NCBI GenBank assembly: GCA_013396995.1 | Contig: VWZP01010162.1 | Coordinates: forward strand, 1,338,127 to 1,402,126 | Length of the DNA: 64,000 nucleotides | From: Dicaeum eximium | Lineage: Eukaryota; Chordata; Aves; Passeriformes; Dicaeidae | Direction of reading: 5' to 3' | Shown here: piece by piece, positions 13,648-24,971 of the stretch | Numbering within the stretch: position 1 is the first letter of the stretch | Layout of the letters: every line of letters starts with the position of its first letter | The notes under the pieces: model-generated | Databases searched by the model: none | The model's input: only the letters and a program-made list of their open reading frames with translations | What the model was told of the DNA's origin: nothing | Made by a program: the position numbers and the translations under genes

Positions 13648-15325
13648 GTAGATGCTTTAAAATACCATGCACACCATTGGCTATAGTACTTCTTACACAG
13701 TACAACATAAGCTTTCTCGGTTTATTTGTCTGTAACACCTAGAAGCATATAGCATCTACGCTTTAAGTGTATTTACAAATTCAACAAAATATCTACATAT
13801 AAAAAGCTTACTTAAAATTAAACTTGATGCAAGTTATGAAAAACCAATTTATTGGCAAATGAAACTGAGCATTCCTTCAACCATAGGTTGTTATAAAAAT
13901 TTATATTTGGAGGTAAACATTTGATTGATATAGTATGCGAGAAAATAATTTTTTAACCGAAAAGGGTAATCCTTTACCAATAAACCGTATTAGCACTTGT
14001 CAGATGGAATGCTGCGGTTCCGAGCCGTAACCCCCACACTGCTTCAGGCTGGAGATAATTACAAAGCTGCCACACTGATCAGGCTGGGACACAGAGAGAA
14101 ATGCACTCTCACCCATGGAGTCAGCTGGTTTGGGTTTTCAATTATTTATTTTACAAGAGCTTATACCTTGCTGTGTTAGTAAATAATTTAACTCTGGTTG
14201 TGTTTTGGGATTTTTGTTTGTTTGTTCGTTTTCATTTTTGTTTTAAGTATTCTAAGGCCATGAAAACATGTTGTGCTGTAACTGTGTAGAAAACGTTTTT
14301 AAAGGGGAAAAAAAATCATACTCTTCTTTATGTAATTTGAAATATTTTAAACTTTCCATTTTTAGCACAACAGTTTCATAACACTTCTATTTCTTCACAA
14401 TTTTCCTTTATTTGGCAATGACAGTAGTCTGCTAATCACAGTTTACTGCACCAACTGATTTAGTAGTACAGCACATTATGGAATGCATATTGTATAAAGG
14501 CACTGAGTGTGCTTTGCCCTGTGTTTTCTGGAATATTTTCCCTAATTTTTAAAGTTTTTCCTTTCAGTGACTGTACAAATTCTGAAATGCATTGCAATGC
14601 ATATCTTTTATGCCCTAAAATCAATTCAATATGTTTTGATGTAAAAATAGAACACTGTACCGCTGTAATACTTGATAGATTAAAAAGGCTATAAAGTAAT
14701 AGGAGCAAAGAGCAGATAATAGGGTCTCATTAAGCATCAGCAAATGCAAGTGTCATACTTAAATCATTTAGCAATTATATACTGTACATACTGTTCCTAA
14801 CTGTCTTGCAAAAAGACATGATAGCTAGACATTAAGTCACCGATTTCACAACAATGTCCACAAAGACATTGAAGTTCTATATAATACTACTATAACACTC
14901 TGACATTGAGAATGGAATTCATATCCAGGGATTCAGCTGAGGACTGCATCACAAATTGTCAAACCATGTTTTTATAGTGTACACAAGATTATCTGTGAAT
15001 TGTGTAGGGGTTTTTTTCCATGCATTATATTGTATTTTCAACAGGAAACAAAATTACAAGTTGATGTTACTGTTTGTGTCAGTTCCTTTTAAAAAAAAAG
15101 CAAAAATACCCAAGTTTTGAACAAAATTTGAATTTTCTATTTTGATTCATAGTAACATACCACTTACTGTGTCATTACACTGTGTACTGGTATTAACCTG
15201 CATATTTCTCTTAGCATTAACATCTGGTGGTGAGGAGCTTCGTTACCTGTGTGTTCATAGTATGAGAAGGAGGATGTACAAGTGCTTTAAGCAAACTGAA
15301 GATACAAGGGGATCAAGTTCTGTGG

Positions 15326-15563
15326 TTACACAAATGAATTCATGGCATTTACAGGAGAAGGAGCCTCAGAGCTTTCATTTCCTTCTGCAGGTTCTTTCTC
15401 TTTTTTACCACTATATTGTCCAATAAAGGAGCCATCCTCATTGAACTGACCATTTACACCTTCTCCATAGTCAACTAAACTATCATCACTGTCTTCTTTT
15501 TTCACAGTTCTGTCTGAAGGTGTCCGGCTTCCTTTTTTTAGAGGTTTATGGTCCTCTGCATCG
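15326..15563 (-). CDS. NRCAM: NRCAM last coding exon: ankyrin-binding tail and PDZ-binding C-terminus
   Basis: 238 coding bp to TAA at 15328-15326. It reads SDAEDHKPLKKGSRTPSDR, then the acidic SDDSLVDYGEGVNGQFNEDG, FIGQY (the L1-family ankyrin-binding motif whose tyrosine phosphorylation releases ankyrin), a charged KKEKEPAEGNESSE and the end AMNSFV. The C-terminal SFV is a class I PDZ ligand and distinguishes NrCAM from neurofascin. Acceptor TTTCTGTCTCCAG is strong. Confidence 0.97.
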
Positions 15564-18500
15564 CTGGAGACAGAAACAAACAAACATGGGATCAACGGAT
15601 GTACCATTTATTAAGACAAAATCAGCCATGCATGCAGAGTTTATGAAAAGCATGTGTGCAGCCCTATAATCCTTTAGTAAACCCACATCACATTGTAGAG
15701 GCAAATCAATATGATGAAGTTCACATGAAAACATGGTGTAAGAATGGTTTAAACAGAGAATGTCTTCAGTGGAGGGAGGGGGAGTTGTGGTTTCTTTTAT
15801 TTTTTTTTCCCACCGTGCATGACTTTTCAGTGGTAAGACCTGGGCCCTTGGCTTGGAGGCCATGTAGATGCAACTGCAAGCATTAAGAAGTGGGTTGTAA
15901 AGTTATAAAAAAATAATTTGTTTGTTCTCCAAAGTAACAAGCTTATGATGTGCCGTGAAGTTAGTCTGTTAAACTTCTTAATTTCTTTGACTCCTTGAAA
16001 ATGAATGAAGAATGAATTTGGTTAAATGAAATATACTGATTTTCTTTACTAGTATAAAGAAAATAAAAGTGCTGCATTTCAAATAATTTGTTACATAATG
16101 CAGGCCAGACTTGCAATTTTCAACCTTACCTTTCAAGAGACCTACATATTCCATTAAAAGGGTGCAGAAGAAACAAATGAAAATAGCCTAAGAAGAAAAG
16201 CAAAGTCCATATCCTGATAGTGATCAGTATTGTATCAATAATAAGTTGCTCTTAAAATTGCTACAATTTTTACTGTATTACAGGTAAAGCAACAATTTGG
16301 CTTACAGTAGCTAGAATTGAGGAGCTCAGAGCATGCTTATTCTTTTTCATTTCTTATCAGATCCATCTCCCTAACCTACACCATGACTGAAAATGTTCTG
16401 ACAATGATGATGGTGATTTGGAGGACAACAGAAAAAGGAAAGGAAAGAAAGGCCAGTAGAGGAGATCTCTGTAGCAAAGTACTGTGGTCTTTCCTTTGTC
16501 ACTGGAAAAGCTGCAGCACCATCAGCATCCTCAAATAAATTTGCAGCTGTGGCAGGCTTGTATTTCATGAAATAGATATAGTTGGGCTCTTTTCAGAATC
16601 CTTTACACTGCACTTCAGTGTCAAGATGAAGATTTCAGCAGCAGCTCCAAAGCATTTTGAATTGAAACCCACTATTGCCAGCTGCACTTTTGGGTGCAAT
16701 TATTTACCTTGTCTTAAACAGAACATGTGACTTGATTTGCATATAGGGTACAAAAAAAAAGGAAGTGGTTTGGGGTTTTTATTCAGATTCACAGTTTAAG
16801 GGAAATATAAAGAAACACATATAAGATATTAAAGAAACAAAATTATATTTTACAATTTCTAGAACACTAAGCTGAAAATATACTCAGCAAATTATTTTAA
16901 CCCTCTAATTCCTAAAACCTAATATCTTAGTTCTTCAAATAATGCATTTTTTCCTAATTAATACCTTTAAACACCCAGACAAACCATATATAAATATATA
17001 TTACGTAGGGTGTACAAGGCCACATCAGATCATATAGCTAGCCAACAAAAGCCCTGCTGAGAAACTGTTGCTAGAAAACTATTACACACATTTTCCATCA
17101 AGCTGTTTCTCCTCATCACCTTTTTTTTTGTTTTGGAAAACACTAAGTTATTAAATTCTAAAAGGAGGAAACTTCTAATATGCATATACTCACAAAAAAG
17201 CATACCAGATATTTTATCATTCTGCATATACACCAGAAAAAAAAAAAGTGGTAGGAATATCTCTCTCATTTACATGTAAGAAAATCTTCATGCTTAACGC
17301 ACACAAAAGCAACACTTCCAAATGTGACTGTATCAGGCTTAATGTTTTACTTATTGCTGTGTACAAGGCACGAGGATAAACGTCTGTCACTGATCTGTGC
17401 TCGCTGGTGCTGCAAACATACAGGTCAGGAACATTTAAAAGACTGTACTCCGAAACTTCAAGAATCCAGCAGCAAAGTGACAATGTTTGTAACATTGTGA
17501 ACACAAGCAGATTGCAGAGATACTACTGAAGAAGGTTCATTTTGGAAGGACCCTATATTTAAATGGCTGAAGATGGAATCAAGTATTTAATACTCATACA
17601 CAATGTAATTATTCCAATGCCCCCATCAGAAGGTATTAATACTGTGATATTAAAAAATAAAGTACAAATTGGGTTGACTAAAACTGCAGTGGGAAATTGA
17701 AGAAGTTTTTTAAAGTGTCATTTATGCAGTGCATATAATCAATAGTCAGAAAACAATACTGGAAGGGAACCAAACATGAGGTAAGAATGGGTATGAATGC
17801 TTTATTTAGAGCCATGGAAGTTGAGTGTAGTCATACTTTTACTATTTTTTGCTGTATAAATAAATTCCATACTAGTATCTTTTTAAGGTTGAAAATTTGT
17901 CAAAGAAGACTTATATGTACCAATCATTTTGATAAGTACTTATATGTACCACATACACTTCTTTTCAGTACGAAAAGTGTTTAATATTAAAGCATACTCC
18001 AAAAGCATGATTTAAATATTAATCATTAATGATTGCTATTATATGAATGTTTCTTTTTCTTAGTTTAATGAAACACATATCAAACAATTATTAAGAGATA
18101 TAAGAAATATGAGGATAACAATAAGTGCAAAGTACAAATTTATTTGTTTAAAAAAAGTATTCTATTTCACAAGCTTATCAGTTATTGAAAGAAATATGTA
18201 CCTTGAAATCTCCTTTCTTCTTTTAACTTTTCAATTTTTCTTCCTTAGATATGGGTACATGCAGCAACCAGTCAGAATGGGGAAGACACTTTTACGATGC
18301 CTCTGCAGTCCAGCAGACAACTAGTTCCCAACTAAACTTTGCCACATTCATAGACATGCAAAAAGACTCAATATATGGTTAGCAATATACTACTTTTCCT
18401 TACAGCACAACTGTCAGGTGAAAGGCAACATGAAACAAAGTGGGTTAAAGCATTCTGGGCTATGAGACACAGAAAGTGGATGCAGAAGATGTAAACAGTT

Positions 18501-21500
18501 GGCAGTAAATTCCTTCTTCTGTGACCTCAGGTCAGTAGCCCAGAAATGTTTAAGTAAAAGCAATTAGGAAAAGCCAGAGAAATACCTTCCTTACAGCTTC
18601 CCTGCATAGTCCAGGAGACTCTGCCCCTATACCTAACACATTTCTGCTCACACTCCTAAATTATTAGGACTGTGAGTCCTAATATTATTAGAGTCAATCC
18701 AGACTTCAAACCATTTTACTATTTCTTATTTAGCTAAGACTTAACCACACCTATATTAGTCTTCTGAGTAGTTTTTCATTAACATCTCTGTAATACTCAA
18801 TCTACAATACTCAATCTCAATCTACTTCTGCCTACAGGCAGAAGTTCGAAAAACAGGGCGATGAAGCTCTGGCTTTATAAAGTAATGTGTTGAAAAAGTT
18901 GTTAATCACACAAGTATTCAAGAATTAAAACAAGAATTTTCAAAGAAAGTACATGTGCATAAATTAGAACACAGTAAGACCACTGCCAAATCCAATTGGA
19001 CCGTTCAGTTCTTCAGGCAGTTCATTGCGATAATCTCTTGTTCTGGAAGGGACCAAGCTTAGAATTACAGTCCTGAGGCACAAATCATGGCTAGGTCCCT
19101 GTGGAAACACACCTAAGCTGCAAGTTAAGTAACTACAAGAAAAAAAGCCCACAGTTGTAGTTACAAACTTTATTTTCATTGTTAATCAACTCAGAAGAAG
19201 GAGGAAGAGTAATATATTATCTAGCAATCGCAGAACTCTCTGCCACAGTGTCTCACAGTGTATCCTAGAATTTCTAGGAAAAACACTGTGTCAAAACATT
19301 GAAGAGGCAAAATAATTCACCAAAATGTGCAAATATCCTGTGTAACCACACTAGCAGTCCTACTACTGTAGTTGCCTTGTCCTGTTCTTGCAGGTTCTTG
19401 GTGTAGAAAATAATTGTCCACAATTTACTGTCTCAGTCTTCTACAACTCAGAAAACCACTGAGAATGCAGAGCATACTGCTACAGAGGCACTGTTTGCCC
19501 TTAATATGTAAAAAGGAAGGAATCCATCCAGTCACAGGAATATAGCATCTGCAGTCATTCCATGGCTCCTGAAACACCTGCACTTCCTAAAGCATCACTT
19601 CCTTCACTATATCTAGATGGCAAAAAAATCAGATGTTGTCTGGTCCCGCAGACCAGCCAACTCTCACATAGAAAGTATTCTCTTAGTTGAAGTTGAGGAC
19701 TGCAAAACAAATTCAAACCACCCCAAGAACACTAGGACGCCTAGAAATGAAATGTGAAAAAACCCTCCCGTAAAGAGAGGGGATTTGAGAGCTATGATTT
19801 TTCTAGAATATTTTAATTAGTCATTAAGATTTAAGTAACTTCGTAATTTAAATCTTACTTTGAAACAACTAATTTTCTAAGCACTGAGTTTATTTGTCCA
19901 GAAATATTGAAACATTTCCATGTCTTTCACTCTTCTCAGTTCCTGAGAACCTAGGAAGCAAGTCTATGTTCTTAGAAAGTTCCTCTTGATGGTCTGATAT
20001 CTCTCTGAAAGTGAGATGTCTTTTCATACTTGGCATGAAATGACTGTGAGACCTTATACTTTCCCTTCCCTCCTTTGAACTTAGGAGGAGAGCGCAAGGA
20101 GCTCAGACACTTGTGAGGAGAACAGGAAGAGCTTCCAACAGAGCTCTTTTTTTTCATCTGGCGTAAGGAGTGTTTGTGCTCTGAGACATCCCTCATGATG
20201 TGGACTAAGGATTCACCAAACAGCTGGCCCCCTGTGTAGGGTAAAGAGAGCAGTTTACACTTCAGATTTAGTGATGAGCTCCAAGGACGCAGCCACAGAG
20301 CTCTCCAGGCTACAGCGAGGCATGCCACATTTTTAACAGTGAGTCTAAGAGAATCCTCAGCTGCATCATGGATAAAATTAGCTGCAATTTTACACAGCCT
20401 GCGTTTCCTCTGAATGGCACCAGATGGGACCCATTTCTTTTTGAATCTGGCTCGTTCTTCCTCTAACCATATTAGTAAAGCTTTAGAAGCGTAAGTGCAG
20501 TAGATAGATACTCCAAGCTGGGCTGCAACTAGCTTGAAAGATCTTTTAATTGCTTCCTCAATCTTTCTGTCAGTAGGATCTTTAGGGAGAGCATCTGTAT
20601 TATCAGGCACTGACAGTACAGAATCACCAGTAACCAATGCTCTGTCAACTGCAGGCAAGGTCCCCCATAAAGCAGCTTTATCCACTGGAAAAGGATAGAG
20701 CTTACGTAGGACTGGTGGGGCTTCATGCTTGGCTTCAGGATTTCCCCAAATTCTGCAGACAAGATCTTCCACAGCTGAATGGATAGGAAGTGCATTATTT
20801 ACCTTGCCTTCTTCAGAGGAGATAAGCAGTTCTTCTGAAGCACATTCAGATTTGGAAGATTTTAGCATTAGCACCCTCTTTATGTGTTCAAACAGGTAAT
20901 TCTGATGCTCCATGTCAAATTTACGCAGAGGATCTGGTCCTTCTGGATCTTCTGTAGGGTACTCAGATGCCACCTCCCCATCTTCAGGGGCTGATTCAAC
21001 CTCCAAGGCCTTGTAGGCCTCAAGTTTCTTCTTCCCAGAAGCTGTTTGATCTTTTAATCTGTCCATATGATCAGACTCAGAAGTCTGGGAACTGCTCCCA
21101 GATGCTTCTAAAGGAACCAGTGGAACTTCTGCAATTGGTACCCTGGGATGCTTTACTGAATGGGACCTAGCCTGTGCCACAGATGTTATGCTTTGTCTGG
21201 CTGCTGTCAAAGCATCCTTTAAGACAGTGGCCAGCTCAGGCAAGATTACAGATTTCATTAGTGAATTCTTTTCAGATTCGGAGAAGTGAGTAGCAGTAGA
21301 AGGTCTTACCTTCCTGTGGCAGGAGCTCTGAGCGTCTTCTGAATCTGAGCTGCTATCTGGGGTCTGGCTGCACCAGTGCTGGAGAGGAGAATGCTGCCTT
21401 GCCAGTAAGCAACCAGTTGAGTTGCAGCTGAGGGGTTGCTGGAAAGGAGATGGCTGTCCTGCCTGAGAATCTGAGCCCTCCTCCGACCCCATTAGCTCTT

Positions 21501-24500
21501 GCTCAGAAGTATGATGTCTAGAGCCATGCCTGTACTTCCATTCGTCTGACCTCTTTTCCTCTTGGCAGAGGGAAGCAGAGACAGAACTAACCCTTGTAAG
21601 CTCTGAAGACTGCCTAGCCCTCCTCCTGGTGTAGGAGGTCTCTGATCTGGTGCTGGAGTATTGATCCCCTGACCTTCTGAAGAAGTTGGATCTGTCAGAT
21701 CTCACAGATTTTGCTTTGGTAAAGACAGGGTCTGCTTCAGGAGAATTGGCACAGCTACCTTTTCTTTTCTTTTCCTTGTCCAGTTTCTTTCCTGTCCAAG
21801 CAGACATGGACCTGAAGTGATGAAAAAAGTTCAAAATACTCGAATTCCTAGATCTTTCAAAAATTACATTTTTTTTCAAGGGAAACCCTATACCCTTTTT
21901 CCTCAAAGAAGCACCTCATCATGTGAGGCAGACAAACTGGGAACTGAGTGACTGCAGTGATGCTGGGCTGCAGAGAGGATGACAAGGTATCTTCTGTAAT
22001 CTGACTGGTTGCTGCTCCTGCCCTGTCTCTAAGGAAAAAAGAGGAAAGCCCAATATAGACTAATTACACAGAAACACATTTTAAAAAGGAGTTTTTGCAG
22101 GGTACATAGAATGATCACGTGAATAAGTGTGGCATCAATCTGCCCATATTCACCAGACATGAGTGAATAAATGCATTATAAAATAATTTAATAAAGCTCT
22201 AGATCATTCTTTAGATTAACGCAAGCCACTTAAATATGGAGACATAAATTCAAATCTTGCTACAGGTCACACATGAAAGCAGGCTTGAATACTTATTCCA
22301 GGCCTGAGAAAACATGTATTGAGGTCATATCATTTGTACAATTCTGTACAAAGGTCAGTTTCTGCTGCTGGAAGTTGCAAGTATCAAGAACCAGTGGAGC
22401 AATAAATGAGTATGCAAACTAGGCTTCCCAGGAAAACTTACACAGTATTTTTTAAACTCTACTTCCAAAGATTGCTTCACACTTCCCTTTTTATCAGGTG
22501 ATTTTAGGTAATTCATATGCACTTACAGTTGTAATAAAATACTGTTCTGAACTCATTAACCTAAGAATGGAGTATATTGTTTTTAATCAAAGAAGAATAA
22601 ACAGAAACTGCTCCTTAGCATTCAGAACTGTACATCTAGTCCTGTCAGATCAAGATGCACCTTTCCCTTCTACAAAGAAGCTATGGCAACAATGTAGATC
22701 CTTCTTGAAAACTGCTTTTTCTATATACATTTGTAAATGTGAAATTTTTGCCATAATAAAGAACTTCTACAATGCTTTTGACACAGGAACACACTATAAA
22801 ATCTATTTTATACCCACATAAAATACAATCGTATTGACCTATTTAGAAAATAACAACATTATTTTTTGTACTAATCAAAAAAACAAATAAGCTGCTTATT
22901 TAATAAACTATATTCATAGCTGTTGTATGAATAGTCTTGCCATGGCATGCTTTTGGTAATGCCAGATTTGGCTAGACTGCATTTACAATAAAGGAAGAGA
23001 GTCAGGAATAAGACCTATGTTGCATGCTTTGAAGCTGCTTGCTATGTATCTTGTACTGAAATACATGAAAGGGAGATTTGCTTTCTTGAAGGACACTCCT
23101 TCACCTCTGTGTATAACATCACTTCTTTGTTATTGGATTAGATGTTAGTACTGGCAGCTATTTTAAACACATTTGTTTTCCAGTCAACACCAGATTGTCT
23201 TTATTAGGCCTCAGTTAGAAATTTATTTTCAAAAACTGTAATGCTCAGCACAGTGCCCTAACTGAAAGGACATCGTATCTGGCATTTGAACTATCTGAAA
23301 GAAAGATGGATTTGTAAATAAAGATTCACACTTTGACTTTCAAACACATACCATTTTGTTTGAATCTGGGTTTTCACCTTGCTTTAGCAAATGGCTTATA
23401 CTAAGCTTGGATATTTTTTTTTCTAATAGTGTGGTTGATATGCTATTTTTAGTTCTAAATAACACTGGATACAGAATCTTTGACATGGAAAAAAAGGTTA
23501 GTCTTAAATTAATAGGTGTGATTCTATATACAGTACATGTGTGACATGAACAGTAAACATGACAAATCACATCAGCTGCTCACCTGTATTCACCAAACGT
23601 TCCATCATCTTCCTTCATAGGTTGTATTTCTGGATCAGCATGTGCATCCTCCTTTTCCTTCACTAAAATATTTGAAATAGTCATTTTTATCATGAAACTG
23701 CAGGATGAGAAAGTCTAAGACCCTAATTTCTCAAAGTGATCACATATGGCAGGAATGTCTTTTGAAGAAAAACTATTTTTTAAAATGGGGCCTTAGGCCC
23801 ATTATTTTTTGAAGAAAAATATCTGTTAATTAGTTATAGAATTTTATTTTCATTCAAGTATGACTCTATGTTATTTTGTACTAGCAGAACTTTTTCCTTC
23901 TCTTATTTCTAGCACTAAAGAGAGAAAATTGTTAAAAATCCTACTAAAATAACTTAGTTACTTAGATTATTAATTGAGTTATTGTTTAATCAAATTTGAA
24001 TTATTGAGTTCTACTTAACAATGCTCTCTATTTCTTCTTGATATTTTCATATTGATTGATAAAACTGAATCAGATTCACTTTTGTTCACGGTCTGTACAT
24101 TTTCTGCTTTAATTTCATGTAGTAAGGCTCCAGAGAATTTTAGATTTTTTTTCCATTATTAATAATTCTAAAAATATTAGGTGTGGTTTGTTAATTTCTT
24201 CTTTTCTACAACATGATCAAACCCAACGCAAAGTCATATTCACTGGAACCTAAGTTTTACACAGTTGTATTTCTTGCACATTCTGGTTTTAGGTTTAATC
24301 CTTGTTCACTGGTGGGAATAAATCCAGGCATATGACTTGTCTCCATAAAATAATAAATGTAGCACATGGACACAGAAACCCCTTAGCACCTGAGGAGTCA
24401 GATATTTACAGATGAAATATATTCCTATAAGTTAAGATTGTTGACAGGATAAAACAATGTACTGACTTCAAGAATTATATTTATGGTTCTTCCCTTTGCC

Positions 24501-24932
24501 TTTTCATTTCTGTTTTTCTGGCATCTATTCAAATCTTTCCCTTGTCTAGCAGATACAGTTGTATAATCCAATACACAATCTCTTGTCTTTTACTCTGGTA
24601 ATTTCCACACTTTCTTTGTACATCACTGATTTATATGCCATACCAGGCTGGTGTAATTTCATATTGAAGTAATTGATTACTTCCTAAAAACCACAGGCAG
24701 CCTCAAGATGACATGCAAGAATTATGATGAAAAAGAGTTCATAACTTAAATTTTCATAGATTTCATAACTTAGTCCTTTCCATTTGTCACTACCTGTGGA
24801 ACAGTACATTTGCAATGACCCAAGAAATACACTCTATGTCACTGCTATGAACACCAGCACACACTGATTCTGGAAATCTCATAAACAGTCCAGGTCCACC
24901 TTTATACATGTGTGTGTATATGTATATGTGTG

Positions 24933-24971
<39 letters not shown>

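Larger units (their letters stand above)
13170..15325 (-). other. NRCAM: NRCAM 3' untranslated region (probable extent)
   Basis: Sequence after the NRCAM stop with no ORF of note. AATAAA on the minus strand occurs at 14412-14407, 14150-14145, 13853-13848, 13726-13721 and 13192-13187; the last would give a UTR of about 2.1 kb, similar to other vertebrate NRCAM transcripts. Two Pumilio-type elements read UGUAAAUA (13777-13770) and UGUACAUA (13501-13494). A run of T on the transcript strand lies at 13647-13611. The true cleavage site is not shown by the sequence. Confidence 0.6.

Noticed and set aside
20529..20795. 88-codon minus-strand frame inside the Gag-like ORF
   Set aside because: It is a shadow in another frame of the 611-codon ORF, which has the recognisable protein.
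21805..21906. Extending the Gag-like protein 33 codons upstream to a TTG at 21906
   Set aside because: TTG is not a normal vertebrate start, and the extension crosses the pyrimidine tract of the splice acceptor; the ATG at 21807, or the splice at 21811, is preferred.
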